A DNA stretch of 39,747 nucleotides from Rouxiella silvae (GTDB lineage Bacteria; Pseudomonadota; Gammaproteobacteria; Enterobacterales; Enterobacteriaceae), in the NCBI RefSeq assembly GCF_002093625.1, contig NZ_MRWD01000056.1, positions 1-39,747 of the forward strand. The letters run 5' to 3'. Position 1 is the first letter of the stretch. Every line of letters starts with the position of its first letter. The notes beneath the pieces are model-generated. The model saw nothing but the letters and a program-made list of their open reading frames with translations. It searched no databases and was not told the DNA's origin. The translations under genes were made by a program, and so were the position numbers. Below are positions 29,323-39,673 of this stretch, piece by piece.

Positions 29323-30300
29323 ATGAGCGAAACAGCAAGCTGGCAACCCAGTGCATCTATCGCCAATTTGTTGAAGCGTGCGGCAATTCTCGCTGAAATT
29401 CGACGATTTTTCAGCGATCGCGGCGTATTGGAGGTGGAAACACCGGCCATGGGTCAGGCGACGATCACCGACATTCATCTGTTTCCTTTTGAAACTCGTT
29501 TTGTTGGACCCGGAGCGGCTGAGGGCATGACTCTTTATCTGATGACCAGCCCGGAATATCACATGAAACGCCTGCTGACGGCTGGAAGTGGACCGATTTT
29601 CCAAATGGGGAAAAGCTTCCGCAATGAAGAAGCCGGGCGTTATCACAACCCAGAATTCACCATGTTGGAATGGTATCGTCCGCGTTACGACATGTACCGC
29701 CTGATGAATGAAGTCGACGATCTTCTGCAGCAGATCCTCGACTGCGATACCGCCGAAACCGTGTCTTATCAGCAGGTGTTTATCCGCCATCTCGAGGTTG
29801 ATCCTTTATCAGCCGACAAGGCCCAGCTGCGAGAAGTGGCCGTCAAGCTGGATCTTTCGAATATCGCCGATGAAGAAGAGGATCGAGATACGCTGCTACA
29901 GCTGTTGTTCGCCATGGGCGTTGAGCCACATATTGGCCGTGACAAACCGACTTTTGTTTATCATTTTCCGGCGACGCAGGCCTCTCTGGCTGAAATCAGT
30001 ACGGAGGATCATCGCGTTGCCGAGCGTTTTGAGGTGTATTACAAAGGCGTTGAGCTGGCCAACGGTTTCCGCGAATTGACTGATGGTCGCGAGCAGCGCC
30101 AGCGTTTTGAACAAGATAACCGCAAGCGCGCGGCAAGAGGTCTGCCGCAGCATCCTATTGATAACAACCTTCTGGCGGCGTTGGAACAGGGTATGCCTGA
30201 GTGTTCTGGGGTTGCATTGGGCGTCGATCGCCTGATTATGATTGCGTTGGGTGCCGAAAGCCTGGCCGATGTATTGGCGTTCCCCGTGACCCGCGCCTGA
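29323..30300 (+). CDS. epmA: EF-P beta-lysylation protein EpmA
   Basis: EpmA (PoxA, GenX) attaches (R)-beta-lysine to Lys34 of elongation factor P. The 325-residue product is a class II lysyl-tRNA synthetase-like catalytic domain without the anticodon-binding domain. Motif 2 is visible in [20 protein letters not shown] and motif 3 in [11 protein letters not shown], with the substrate region [12 protein letters not shown]. The ATG follows TCGGAGTAAGTA with GGAG. It is divergent from frdA, as in E. coli, and works with epmB and efp 6 kb away in this window. Confidence 0.96.
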   Translation: MSETASWQPSASIANLLKRAAILAEIRRFFSDRGVLEVETPAMGQATITDIHLFPFETRFVGPGAAEGMTLYLMTSPEYHMKRLLTAGSGPIFQMGKSFRNEEAGRYHNPEFTMLEWYRPRYDMYRLMNEVDDLLQQILDCDTAETVSYQQVFIRHLEVDPLSADKAQLREVAVKLDLSNIADEEEDRDTLLQLLFAMGVEPHIGRDKPTFVYHFPATQASLAEISTEDHRVAERFEVYYKGVELANGFRELTDGREQRQRFEQDNRKRAARGLPQHPIDNNLLAALEQGMPECSGVALGVDRLIMIALGAESLADVLAFPVTRA

Positions 30301-30311
30301 CGCAATGTATG

Positions 30312-30332
30312 CCCCTCTGCACCGCAGGGGGG
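30312..30332 (+). terminator. Hairpin after epmA
   Basis: A 9-base GC-rich stem with one wobble (30312-30320 with 30324-30332) and a 3-base loop lies 11 bases after the epmA stop. No real T-run follows, so termination may be incomplete. Confidence 0.55.
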
Positions 30333-30531
30333 ATTTGCACAGTTTTAGTGCCGTGAATCTAAAATTTGCACCTCATGAAACAAAAGTATGCAAATGAAGA
30401 TTTTCTGATTTTAAAGTTTCAGGAAAAAATCACACTGCTTCACCCCTTATAATACGCGTCCTCGTCCGGTATCTGCTCAATCCTTTCTTTTCTCTGGCCT
30501 GATTTATGCATAGCAAAATAATCACATTATT

Positions 30532-31920
30532 ATGCCGGAACCTCGTATGCCTGAATCCAATGAAAAAGAGCTGCTCTACGGACTTGAAGAGCGCATTGCC
30601 CCCGCGCCTGCGTTTTTCACCGCTGTTCAACACGTGTTGGCCAGCGTCGTTGGGATCATTACGCCTCCGCTGATCATCGGTTCACTATTGGGACTGACTG
30701 CCTATCTCCCCTATCTGATCAGCATGTCGCTGTTGGCTTCCGGGATCGGAACGTTTATTCAGGCACGCCGTTTTATGGGCGTGGGGGCAGGAATGATCTG
30801 CCTGCAGGGCACCAGTTTTGCCTTTTTAGGGGTGATCCTCTCCGGCGGATTTTTGGTTAAAAGCCGGGGTGGTTCGCCAGAAGACATCATGGCAATGATC
30901 TTTGGCGTTAACTTTGTGGCGGCATTTATTCCGTTGATCGTTAGCCGTTTTATTAGCCAGCTGCGCCGCGCTTTCACGCCGTTGGTGACCGGTACGGTGA
31001 TTGTGCTCATCGGTATCAGCCTGATTAAAGTCAGTATTACCGACTGGGGCGGCGGTCACGGCGCTGCCGATTTTGGTGCACCGGCTAACCTCGGACTCGG
31101 GGCCTTAACCCTGCTGGTCATTGTCATTCTTAACCGCACCTCGTTGCGCAGCCTGCGTCTGTCGGCGATTGTGGTGGGGATAGCCGTTGGCTGCCTGGCG
31201 GCGGCGTTGACTGGACATCTGACCTTTAAACCTCTACAGGGCAGCTGGTTTGAACTGCCGCGGCCTTTTCGTTTCGGGTTCAATTATGACTGGACTATTT
31301 TCGTGCCTATCGCGCTGGTGTCGTTCATCAGCATTCTCGAGGCGGTGGGCGACCTGACGGCCAACTGCATGCTTTCACAGCAGCCTATTGAAGGGGAAAG
31401 TTTCCGTAAACGCCTCAAAGGCGGCATTCTGGCCGACGGCGTGAGCTGCATGATAGCAGCGATGTTCTCGGCTTTCCCCAACACCACGTTTGCCCAGAAC
31501 AACGGGGTCATTCAAATGACGGGCGTAGCCAGCCGTCGCGTAGGGTTGTACATCGGCGGTCTGCTTGCCGTACTGGGTCTGTTCCCCGTTATTGGCGGCG
31601 TATTGCAGCAGATCCCTGCGCCGGTGCTGGGCGGAGCAACGCTGGTGATGTTTGGCAGCGTGGTTGCGGCAGGTATCCGTATCATGACCCAGATGCCGCT
31701 AGGCCGCCGTGAGATGCTGATTGTCGCGATTTCGTTTGGTATCGGTTTGGGCGTCGAGGCTGTGCCGGAGGTGCTGAAGCAATTCCCGCAAATTATCGGT
31801 AATATCTTTGGCCATGCGGTGACCAGCGGGGGCGTAATCGCCATGCTGCTGAATTTCCTGATGCCTGTCGAGCAGCCGGAAAAGGCCGTGGAGGCGGTAA
31901 AACCGATTAAAGTGAATTAA
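30532..31920 (+). CDS. NCS2-family purine permease (xanthine type)
   Basis: This is an inner-membrane nucleobase-proton symporter of the NAT/NCS2 family. The 462-residue product has about 14 hydrophobic segments. The family signature region reads FAQNNGVIQMTGVASR, close to XanP/XanQ and unlike the uracil carriers, and the SILEAVGDLTANCMLSQQPI block is also xanthine-permease-like. The protein is therefore likely to move xanthine or a related oxidised purine. The start is uncertain: ATG at 30532 lacks a ribosome-binding site, and ATG at 30547 has only GGAA upstream. A TATAAT at 30448-30453 may be its -10 element. The next gene, 87 bases on, is an 8-oxoguanine deaminase-like enzyme. The pairing suggests a salvage unit that imports and deaminates oxidised purines. 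Confidence 0.88.
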   Translation: MPEPRMPESNEKELLYGLEERIAPAPAFFTAVQHVLASVVGIITPPLIIGSLLGLTAYLPYLISMSLLASGIGTFIQARRFMGVGAGMICLQGTSFAFLGVILSGGFLVKSRGGSPEDIMAMIFGVNFVAAFIPLIVSRFISQLRRAFTPLVTGTVIVLIGISLIKVSITDWGGGHGAADFGAPANLGLGALTLLVIVILNRTSLRSLRLSAIVVGIAVGCLAAALTGHLTFKPLQGSWFELPRPFRFGFNYDWTIFVPIALVSFISILEAVGDLTANCMLSQQPIEGESFRKRLKGGILADGVSCMIAAMFSAFPNTTFAQNNGVIQMTGVASRRVGLYIGGLLAVLGLFPVIGGVLQQIPAPVLGGATLVMFGSVVAAGIRIMTQMPLGRREMLIVAISFGIGLGVEAVPEVLKQFPQIIGNIFGHAVTSGGVIAMLLNFLMPVEQPEKAVEAVKPIKVN

Positions 31921-32007
31921 AATTCTGCGCTGCGGCGCCCCTGGATCAGCAGACAGGGCATAACTGAGCTGGCTAACTTTATGACTTTTAACCTAAAGGA
32001 GCCAGTT

Positions 32008-33366
32008 ATGTTCACGCAACGTACTTGGATCAAAAACCCGCTTGCCGTTTTCACCGCCAATGCGCTTAATGCCGACGGCGGAATTGTTATTGAAGGTTCC
32101 CGCATCGATGAGCTGCTGTCTACGGGGCAGCAGCCTTCGCGCCCCGTAGACAGTGTGATAGACGCCGCCGAATGCGTACTGCTGCCGGGACTCATCAACA
32201 CCCATCATCATTTTTATCAAACCTTAACCCGGGCCTGGGCGCCGGTGGTCAATGCGCCGCTGTTTCCGTGGCTAAAGCAGCTTTATCCGATATGGGCGCG
32301 GTTGCAGCCCGATGCGCTGGCGCTGGCAAGCCGCGTAGCAATGGCAGAGCTGCTGCTCTCCGGCTGTACCACCACAACTGACCATCACTATTTGTTTCCA
32401 CAGGGCATGGAAGACGCCATTGACGTTCAGGTCGAAGTGGTGCGCGAGCTGGGGATGCGTGCCTTGCTGACCCGCGGGTCGATGAGTCTGGGAGAGGACG
32501 ACGGCGGGTTGCCGCCCATGCACACGGTGCAGTCGGCTGAGGTGATTTTGCAGGACAGCCAGCGGCTGATTGACCGTTATCACCAACGCGGCGAGGGGGC
32601 GTGGATGCAAATTGCGTTAGCCCCGTGCTCGCCTTTTTCAGTGACGACCGACATCATGCGCGAAAGTGCACGCATGGCGCAGCGCGAAGACGTGCGATTG
32701 CACACACACCTTGCTGAAACGCTGGACGAAGAGCAGTTCTGTTTGCAACGTTTTGGGCTGCGAACGGTGGATTATCTCGACAGCGTTGGCTGGTTGAGCG
32801 ACCGGACTTGGCTGGCGCATGGCATTCATTTTAACGACGAAGAAATTCGCCGTCTTGGCGCGGCGGGCACCGGAATTTGCCACTGTCCAGTATCGAATAT
32901 GCGGCTTGCATCGGGAATGTGCCCCACCCGGGACCTTGAGGCTGCGGGCGCGCCGATAGGCCTCGGTGTTGACGGTTCGGCGTCTAATGATGCCTCTAAC
33001 CTGATGTACGAGGCTCGACAGGCGCTTTATTTGCAACGGCTGAAATACGGTACGGAATACGCCACGCCAGAGCGGATACTTGGCTGGGCAACGCGCGGAT
33101 CGGCACGGGTCATTGGTCGCGACGACATCGGACAGCTCGCGGTGGGCAAGCAGGCGGATCTGGCGCTGTTTAAGCTGGATGAATTACGGTTTAGCGGGAG
33201 TCACGACCCCATTGCCGCGCTATTGTTGTGCGGAGCTGAGCGCGCAGACAGCGTGATGGTAGGGGGGAAATGGCGAGTCAGAGAGGGCAATATCGTCGAT
33301 ATGGACATAAAATCACTGATTTTGCAGCATCGTCAGGCCGCTAAAAAGCTGTTCGAAACCCTGTAG
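32008..33366 (+). CDS. 8-oxoguanine deaminase-like amidohydrolase
   Basis: The 452-residue product is an amidohydrolase-superfamily purine or triazine deaminase of the group that includes 8-oxoguanine deaminase (8-oxoguanine to urate and ammonia). Members are often mislabelled hydroxydechloroatrazine ethylaminohydrolase. Metal ligands are visible in NTHHHFYQTLTRA (His66, His68), in LHTHLAET, in HGIHF and in the conserved aspartate of LGVDGSASND. The start is the ATG at 32008-32010 with AAAGGAG six bases upstream; an ATG nine codons earlier has none. It follows a xanthine-type permease in the same direction, probably one operon. These two genes occupy the epmA-mscM gap where E. coli has yjeM, yjeN and yjeO. 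Substrate is inferred from family resemblance; guanine or another amino-purine is possible. Confidence 0.85.
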   Translation: MFTQRTWIKNPLAVFTANALNADGGIVIEGSRIDELLSTGQQPSRPVDSVIDAAECVLLPGLINTHHHFYQTLTRAWAPVVNAPLFPWLKQLYPIWARLQPDALALASRVAMAELLLSGCTTTTDHHYLFPQGMEDAIDVQVEVVRELGMRALLTRGSMSLGEDDGGLPPMHTVQSAEVILQDSQRLIDRYHQRGEGAWMQIALAPCSPFSVTTDIMRESARMAQREDVRLHTHLAETLDEEQFCLQRFGLRTVDYLDSVGWLSDRTWLAHGIHFNDEEIRRLGAAGTGICHCPVSNMRLASGMCPTRDLEAAGAPIGLGVDGSASNDASNLMYEARQALYLQRLKYGTEYATPERILGWATRGSARVIGRDDIGQLAVGKQADLALFKLDELRFSGSHDPIAALLLCGAERADSVMVGGKWRVREGNIVDMDIKSLILQHRQAAKKLFETL

Positions 33367-33373
33367 ACAGACC

Positions 33374-33405
33374 TTTCCCCCTGCGGGCAAAAACGCAGGG
33401 GGAAA
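33374..33405. terminator. Bidirectional terminator between deaminase gene and mscM
   Basis: A perfect 12-base stem (33374-33385 with 33394-33405) with an 8-base loop lies in the 53-base gap between two convergent genes. T-runs beyond the stem are short. Confidence 0.82.
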
Positions 33406-33419
33406 TCAGGGCATCAATA

Positions 33420-36400
33420 CTACAAATCCCCCGGCGTGCGCGGACCTCCGCTGCTGAGCGTAGCATTGCCGCCGTTCTGCGCGCGATGCAGCGTTTCCAT
33501 CCGTACCTGGAAAGGTGGGAAGGGCAGAATAATACCGTGTTCACGGAATCCTGCCAGAATCAGCTGATGAATTTCATGACGCAGCGGCATACGGTGTGCC
33601 ATCTCGGCGGCATGCATACGCAATTCGAAAATTTGAATACCTTGCTGTAAATCAACCAAATAAGCTTCGGGTGCCGGCGTATCCAGCACCAGTGAGCACT
33701 TGCGAGCCGCCTGGGTCAAAATTGACGTTACCTCTTCACTGTTGGCCTCAACCGGTGCAGGCACGGTGAGCACCACGCGGGTGACAGAGTCTGACAGCGA
33801 CCAGTTGATGAACTGTTCAGTGATAAAGGCTTTGTTCGGCACGATAATCTCTTTGCGGTCCCAGTCAACGATTGTGGTTGCTCGGGTATTTATCTTGGTC
33901 ACGCTGCCGGTGAGGTTGCGGATTGTTACGGTATCGCCAATACGAATCGGTTTTTCGAACAGGATCATCAGGCCGGAGATAAAGTTGGCAAAGATTTCCT
34001 GCAGGCCAAAGCCCAATCCGACACCCATTGCGGCAACCAACCACTGTAGCTTGCCCCATTCGATGCCCAGCATGGAAAAGCCGGTCAGGCCGCCTATCAG
34101 CAGCACGGCGTATTTGGTGATGGTCAGCGCAGCGTAGCCAGTGCCTGGCGTGAGGTCCAGATGCTGCAAGAGCGCCAGCTCGAGCAGAGCCGGGAGGTTA
34201 CGCACCAGTTGAGTGGTGATGATAAGCACCAGAATCGCAATCAGCACGTGGCCCAGCGTAATTGGCTGCATGCTCTCTACACCCTGCGCGGTTGAGGAAA
34301 CGTCCCACAGTTTGATATTTTCGAGGAACGAAAACGCAGAGTGGATTTCTGACCACAGAAAAATCAGCGACACTAGCGCAATCATTGCCAGCAGAGAGCG
34401 AACCAGACGCAGCGACTGCGCGCTGATGGTATCGAGGTCAACCACCGGCTCTTCAACCTCAATCGCACCTTCACTGCTGTTGGCCAGCTGTGATTCCTCT
34501 TCACCTTTCGCGCGCTGAGACAGTATCTCGGCGCGGCGCTGTTTGGCACGCTCAAAGGCGATTTTGCGCCGCTGAATCAGCATCCAGCGGCGAATAATGT
34601 GATAAATCACCAGCAGCAGGAACCAGATTGCCAGCGAGGTTTCCAGCCGAGCCAGCAGCGCCTGTGAGGTAGCCAAATAACCCAGCATTGAGGCAAAGGC
34701 GGCAATCAGCGGCGCAGAAAGCATCATCCACCACAGCGTGCTGTTCAGCAGATTTTCACCGTCACCCTGTTTATCCAGATAGAGCGGTATGCCCGCACGT
34801 TTGAGGCTCTGGGTGACCAGACTCAGGAGCACGCAAAGTACGATGAAGCACAGGCGTCCGAGGGTGTTGGAAAACTCTCGGTCATTGAGATTATCAAAGG
34901 TGATCAGCGCCATAATCAGCGGCACAACCAGCCAAATTGAGAGCGAATAGTAGCGCAATGCGCGCGCGACGCGACGCTGTGGCCAGTTGAAATGGGTGAT
35001 GAACAGACCTTTAGGGTGTGCCAGATAGTGACTTATCATAAACAGCCACAGCACCGGCAGCGTGGCGGTTACGCCGTCGCCTATTGCTACTGCAATCGGG
35101 AAAGGCCACGCGCTTTGCAGACCGTAGCCTAACGCCGCCCACAGTACCGGCAGGGGCAGTGCCACCAGAATTGACCAGAAAACCGTGCGCGCCGTTAGCG
35201 AGAACTGATCCTGCGTCACTTTACCCACGCGACTGCTGGCGCGGTCGAGGAAGTTATAGTAATGACGGCGTGAACTGACGCCGACAATCACCAAAATCAA
35301 GGCACCAAACAGCGGCAGAAGCGTTTCCTTGCTGGTCACCATCATCACTGAGGCTTTACCTAATTGGGAAAAGGTATCCAGCGACAGTAGGCGATTCAGG
35401 TCATGCATGATCTGTAACGGATAACTAAAGCCTACCGGGCTGACGTCGGCCACCCAGAACAGGTAGCGGTGCGCGGCATCGTTGATGTCTTTCAGTGCTT
35501 CAACCAGCTGGGTGTTGGCCACTTTCAGCTTGGTCAACTCAAGGATCTGCGTGTCGCAGCCTGAAAGCAGCGAGTTAAGCAAGTCGGTTTGCGTTTTCAA
35601 CTGGGCCTGAAGGATCTTTTGCTGCGCAGGGCTGAGCGGCTGGCCGTCGTCCTGACGCCCCTGTCGATACTGCTGCTGTTTGCCGAGGAGATCTTCATAG
35701 TGCAGGCGCTGAACGCGCAGTTGGCCCATTTCGCCGTCCAACTGCTGCGGTTTGGGCATTTCAGGCAGTTTGGCAACCTGAGCGCGCAGGGTTTCGCCGA
35801 GCAGCGGTGAGGCGTCGAGCCACTGAGCCTGTTCGCGAATGGTAGTTAGTGCCTGACGAACTTGCAGGGTTTGCGCGGCGGCCATGCGCTGTTGCGATGA
35901 AATCAGATCCATGCGCTGCGCCTGCTGGTTCAACGCTAATGAAAGTTCGCGGTTGGCCTGCAACTGCTGTGTAATCGACTTTGGCAGTTCGCCGCTTTGC
36001 TCTGCCAACTGCTCGGTTTTTTCTAGCGCGGTTTCGGCCTCACGCTGACGCTGGGCATTAAGATTGTTGCGCAGAGTTTGCAGCTGTTCATCAAGACGAT
36101 CGTGGCGCGTTTTGTACAGATCGGCACGGATCCGCGAGAGTTCTTGTCGATTATTGGCTGAAAGTTGGGCCAGCTCAAGCTCGTCAACCCGCGCTTTGCG
36201 GGCTGAAGATTCTGCCTGTAGGGCTTTAAGTTTGGCCTGCGCCAGAACGGTTTTATTATTGTTAAAGCTTTGCAGACGCTGATCGATATCGGCCAGCGCA
36301 TTGCGGGCTTCGGACTGCTGCTGCGGCAGCTGACTCAGAGAGTCGCTTATTTCACGCGAGCGGTCCTGCTCCTGTCGAAGCTGGCGGGCTTCTTCAAGTA

Positions 36401-36755
36401 ACTGGCTGCTGACCTGAAGGATCTGCTGGTCGAGTTCGGTGCTGGAAAGCGTGTCATCCACCGGCAGCGGTTTATCAGTTTGTACTTTGAGCTCCTGACG
36501 CAGGCTTTGCGTCAGGCGCGGAAAGTCATCGATAACCGTTTGATATTGTCCGGATCGTGCCTGTGAAGCGCGTGACTCACTGAGCCAGTTGAGGGCACTC
36601 TGCAGTGACTCAACCACCTGAGCCTGATTAGCCATTTCCTTATTGGATTGGGCTTGCTTCAGCTCCTGTTGGAGCTGGTCTTCTGAGAGCGCTGCGTTGG
36701 CGTACAGTGGCAGCGCCAACAGCAAACTCACCAATAGGCTGGGTATCAGGCGCAC
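33420..36755 (-). CDS. mscM: Miniconductance mechanosensitive channel MscM (YjeP)
   Basis: MscM is a large MscS-family channel that opens on hypo-osmotic shock. The 1111-residue product has a signal peptide (VRLIPSLLVSLLLALPLYANA), a long periplasmic part rich in glutamine and coiled coil (about 25-480), about eleven membrane segments, and the C-terminal MscS domain. Pore and beta-domain blocks include GVGLGFGLQEIFANFISG, LFEKPIRIGDTVTI and KINTRATTIVDWDRKEIIVP. The start chosen is the GTG at 36753-36755, because it aligns with the MRLI start of E. coli YjeP and has AAAGGA upstream. A longer reading runs into psd. It follows psd by 22 bases, the same operon as in E. coli. Confidence 0.93.
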   Translation of the reverse strand: MRLIPSLLVSLLLALPLYANAALSEDQLQQELKQAQSNKEMANQAQVVESLQSALNWLSESRASQARSGQYQTVIDDFPRLTQSLRQELKVQTDKPLPVDDTLSSTELDQQILQVSSQLLEEARQLRQEQDRSREISDSLSQLPQQQSEARNALADIDQRLQSFNNNKTVLAQAKLKALQAESSARKARVDELELAQLSANNRQELSRIRADLYKTRHDRLDEQLQTLRNNLNAQRQREAETALEKTEQLAEQSGELPKSITQQLQANRELSLALNQQAQRMDLISSQQRMAAAQTLQVRQALTTIREQAQWLDASPLLGETLRAQVAKLPEMPKPQQLDGEMGQLRVQRLHYEDLLGKQQQYRQGRQDDGQPLSPAQQKILQAQLKTQTDLLNSLLSGCDTQILELTKLKVANTQLVEALKDINDAAHRYLFWVADVSPVGFSYPLQIMHDLNRLLSLDTFSQLGKASVMMVTSKETLLPLFGALILVIVGVSSRRHYYNFLDRASSRVGKVTQDQFSLTARTVFWSILVALPLPVLWAALGYGLQSAWPFPIAVAIGDGVTATLPVLWLFMISHYLAHPKGLFITHFNWPQRRVARALRYYSLSIWLVVPLIMALITFDNLNDREFSNTLGRLCFIVLCVLLSLVTQSLKRAGIPLYLDKQGDGENLLNSTLWWMMLSAPLIAAFASMLGYLATSQALLARLETSLAIWFLLLVIYHIIRRWMLIQRRKIAFERAKQRRAEILSQRAKGEEESQLANSSEGAIEVEEPVVDLDTISAQSLRLVRSLLAMIALVSLIFLWSEIHSAFSFLENIKLWDVSSTAQGVESMQPITLGHVLIAILVLIITTQLVRNLPALLELALLQHLDLTPGTGYAALTITKYAVLLIGGLTGFSMLGIEWGKLQWLVAAMGVGLGFGLQEIFANFISGLMILFEKPIRIGDTVTIRNLTGSVTKINTRATTIVDWDRKEIIVPNKAFITEQFINWSLSDSVTRVVLTVPAPVEANSEEVTSILTQAARKCSLVLDTPAPEAYLVDLQQGIQIFELRMHAAEMAHRMPLRHEIHQLILAGFREHGIILPFPPFQVRMETLHRAQNGGNATLSSGGPRTPGDL

Positions 36756-36777
36756 GGACAATTTCCTTTCAACAATC

Positions 36778-37683
36778 TTAAATAACGCTTTCGGCTGAGA
36801 CCGGCTCGGCTGCGCGATGGCGTACAGCTTCGGCAAACGGCTCACCCATGCGAGTGACGGTGCCATTTTTCAGCTGTGGAACAAATTCGACCTGATTGGC
36901 GGCAAACAGATTAATAACCGTTGAACCGAGCTTGAAACGCCCCATCTCTTGGCCTTTTTCAAGCGAAATAGCGCCTTCAGCACCGGCGACCGGATAGGTC
37001 CAGCGCTTGATGATGCCTTCACGCGGTGGCGTAATTTGGCCAGCCCAGACGGTTTCAATGCTGCCTACGATAGTTGCACCGACGAGAATCTGCACCATCG
37101 GTCCAAACTCAGTATCAAACACGCAGATGACACGCTCATTGCGGGCAAAAAGATTCGGGACATTCGCCGCCGTCAATGGGTTGACGGAGAACAGATCACC
37201 CGGCACGTAGGTCATTTCACGCAGCACACCGTCGCAAGGCATGTGCACGCGGTGATAGTCGCGCGGTGCGAGATAGGTGGTGGCGAACATGCCCTCGTTA
37301 AACTGTTCAGCCAATTGATAATTACCGGCCAGCAAGGCTTCCAGCGTGTAAAAATGGCCTTTAGCCTGGAAAAGCTTACCGTCGCTAATTGGACCAAGCT
37401 GGCTGACTGCACCGTCGGCTGGCAGGCACAGCATATCAAGACCGCTGACCACCGGACGCGCACCGGCGCGCAGCGGGCGAACGAAGAATTCGTTGAAAGT
37501 CGGGTAGGCCGAGAAGCTCGGATCCTGTGCCTCTTTCATATCAACTTTGTAATAACCGGCAAATGCCTTGATAACCCACTGGGTCAGCATGGCACCACGG
37601 CGTTCCGCGCCCCAGCCTGCAAGTCTGGTAAGACCTTGTTTAGGAAGTAAATATTGAAGTTTTATTTTGATCCTGTCTAACAC
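36778..37683 (-). CDS. psd: Phosphatidylserine decarboxylase
   Basis: Psd converts phosphatidylserine to phosphatidylethanolamine at the inner membrane. The 301-residue proenzyme has the self-cleavage motif [10 protein letters not shown], with cleavage between Gly253 and Ser254 making the pyruvoyl group, and the conserved [16 protein letters not shown] and FFVRPLR blocks. The start is the GTG at 37681-37683, preceded by AGAGGAT about seven bases away. An ATG slightly upstream is out of frame. The C-terminal tail after the domain is shorter than the 322-residue E. coli protein. It is the first gene of psd-mscM and lies 73 bases after rsgA. Confidence 0.95.
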   Translation of the reverse strand: MLDRIKIKLQYLLPKQGLTRLAGWGAERRGAMLTQWVIKAFAGYYKVDMKEAQDPSFSAYPTFNEFFVRPLRAGARPVVSGLDMLCLPADGAVSQLGPISDGKLFQAKGHFYTLEALLAGNYQLAEQFNEGMFATTYLAPRDYHRVHMPCDGVLREMTYVPGDLFSVNPLTAANVPNLFARNERVICVFDTEFGPMVQILVGATIVGSIETVWAGQITPPREGIIKRWTYPVAGAEGAISLEKGQEMGRFKLGSTVINLFAANQVEFVPQLKNGTVTRMGEPFAEAVRHRAAEPVSAESVI

Positions 37684-37756
37684 GGGTCATCCTCTAAAAA
37701 AATTGAAAATAAATAGCCAAAGCAGCCCAGTATGTTAATCAAACTGACGGCTGTTT

Positions 37757-38794
37757 TCAGAGGCTATCAAAGTTTTTACGCGTTTTTACATCGGCCATGC
37801 TCTCGAGGATACGGTGATAGTTATCAAAACGCTCCTCGGCAATCTCGCCTTTGTCGACGGCTTCACGAATTGCACAACCCGGGTCACTGCCATGCTTGCA
37901 GTCACGGAATTTGCAGTAGCCGAGATAGGGGCGGAATTCAACGAAGCCTTGAGTGATTTGCTCAGGTGCCAGGTGCCACAGGCCGAATTCACGAACACCC
38001 GGCGAGTCAATGACGTCGCCGCCGTGCTGGAAGTGATACAGGCGAGCCGCGGTGGTGGTGTGCTGGCCCAGGCCTGAGTTATCAGAGACATCGTTGACCA
38101 GAATTTGCTTCTCTTCCGGCGGCAGCAGTGAGTTAAGCAGGCTGGATTTACCCACCCCAGACTGGCCGGCAAATATGCTGATTCTGTCGGTCAATGCGGT
38201 AATAAACTCCGGCATGCCTTCTTCGGTATAGCTCGACACTTCTAACACGCGATAATTGATACGACGGTAGATATCCATCATTTGTGCCACAAACTTGCGG
38301 CTCTCATCGTCGAGCAGGTCGATTTTGTTCAATACGATTAGCGGCTCAACTTCAACCGTTTCACAGGCCACCAGATAGCGGTCGATAATGTTTAGCGACA
38401 GCTCTGGCAGAATGGCGGAAACAATGACAATTTGGTCGATGTTGGCGGCAATCGGTTTAACACCGTCGTAGAAATCTGGACGTGTTAATACCGACGTACG
38501 CTCGTGTACGGCTTCAACAATGCCTTTAACGCTGGCGTTTTCGCCTGAGCGCCAGACGACGCGGTCACCGGTGACCAGTGAACGGATGGTCCGACGGATG
38601 TTGCAGCGATGCTGGCTGCCGTCGGTAGCTTCAACGTCGGCATGCATCCCGAAACGGCTTATCACCACACCTTCTCGCGGTTCGCCGTGCAGGGAGTCGT
38701 CTAGCTCTTTACGTTTGTCGGTCTTGGTCAGACGACGCTCGTGGTTGGCGTTAACGCGACGTTGTTGCCCTTTTGACAGTTTTATCTTAGTCAC
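37757..38794 (-). CDS. rsgA: Ribosome small subunit GTPase RsgA
   Basis: RsgA helps late maturation of the 30S subunit and hydrolyses GTP on it. The 345-residue product shows the circularly permuted GTPase order: N-terminal OB domain, G4 NKID at 156-159, then G1 GQSGVGKSS at 210-218 and G3 DSPG at 263-266. A C-terminal zinc-binding knuckle follows, with Cys294, Cys299, His301 and Cys307. It is divergent from orn across about 108 bases, as in E. coli. Confidence 0.96.
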   Translation of the reverse strand: MTKIKLSKGQQRRVNANHERRLTKTDKRKELDDSLHGEPREGVVISRFGMHADVEATDGSQHRCNIRRTIRSLVTGDRVVWRSGENASVKGIVEAVHERTSVLTRPDFYDGVKPIAANIDQIVIVSAILPELSLNIIDRYLVACETVEVEPLIVLNKIDLLDDESRKFVAQMMDIYRRINYRVLEVSSYTEEGMPEFITALTDRISIFAGQSGVGKSSLLNSLLPPEEKQILVNDVSDNSGLGQHTTTAARLYHFQHGGDVIDSPGVREFGLWHLAPEQITQGFVEFRPYLGYCKFRDCKHGSDPGCAIREAVDKGEIAEERFDNYHRILESMADVKTRKNFDSL

Positions 38795-38902
38795 TGCGCC
38801 TCACTTGACTGGCTTTAATCGCTCGTTGCGACCAAAACGTCTATGATACCAGCTATTTCGTATTAATTAACCGTTGTGGGACTTTTCATGACTGGAGTAT
38901 CT

Positions 38903-39469
38903 ATGTCTGCAAGCAATAACAGCCCGACCGCAAGTGATAACAATTTGATTTGGATCGATTTGGAAATGACCGGCCTCGACCCAAAGCGTGACCGAATCAT
39001 TGAAATCGCCACGCTGGTGACGGATGCAAACCTTAACGTGCTGGCTGAAGGTCCGGTGATGGCGGTGCATCAGTCCGATGAACAGCTTGCACTGATGGAT
39101 GAATGGAACGTGCGCACGCACACCGGTAGTGGCCTGGTTGAACGGGTTAAAGCCAGCACTTTCGATGAAAATACCGCCCAGCAAAAGACCATTGAATTTT
39201 TACAGCAGTGGGTCCCCGCAGGGAAATCGCCTATCTGTGGCAACAGCATCGGTCAGGACAGGCGCTTCTTGTTTAAGTACATGGCGGAGCTTGAAGCCTA
39301 TTTTCACTACCGCTATCTTGATGTCAGCACCTTGAAAGAGCTGGCGCGTCGCTGGAAGCCCGAAATTCTTGACGGATTAACTAAGCAGGGCACCCATCAG
39401 GCGATGGACGATATTCGCGAGTCAGTGGCTGAGCTGGCCTACTATCGTGAACATTTTATCAAGCTGTGA
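38903..39469 (+). CDS. orn: Oligoribonuclease
   Basis: Orn degrades two- to five-base RNAs to mononucleotides, including pGpG from cyclic di-GMP breakdown. The 188-residue product is a DEDDh exonuclease with Asp19 and Glu21 in WIDLEMTGL, the [12 protein letters not shown] block and the C-terminal [10 protein letters not shown] with the catalytic His and Asp. The start chosen is the ATG at 38903-38905 with GGAG five bases upstream. Its N-terminus ([14 protein letters not shown]) is seven residues longer than in E. coli. An ATG nine codons further upstream is less well placed. Confidence 0.96.
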   Translation: MSASNNSPTASDNNLIWIDLEMTGLDPKRDRIIEIATLVTDANLNVLAEGPVMAVHQSDEQLALMDEWNVRTHTGSGLVERVKASTFDENTAQQKTIEFLQQWVPAGKSPICGNSIGQDRRFLFKYMAELEAYFHYRYLDVSTLKELARRWKPEILDGLTKQGTHQAMDDIRESVAELAYYREHFIKL

Positions 39470-39605
39470 TCGGCTGCAAAAATTTTTTTATTCTGTTTTC
39501 GATAGGCTGAATGACCCCTTTCGCTGGTTAATTAAACGCTTTGTTCTTTTAATCAGCAGTTGAACGCTTTATTGAATAAAAACAGGTTTTTTTCTGGAAT
39601 GGGGC

Positions 39606-39633
39606 TTGCGGCACGAAAGATTTCTCGTATAAT
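39606..39633 (+). promoter_or_regulatory. Promoter of tRNA-Gly
   Basis: TTGCGG (39606-39611) and TATAAT (39628-39633) are separated by 16 bases and followed by a GC-rich discriminator (GCGCACCCCG), the pattern of a stringently controlled stable-RNA promoter. Confidence 0.85.
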
Positions 39634-39673
39634 GCGCACCCCGTACCGATGAAGAATTTCGTTAGTATGCAGA

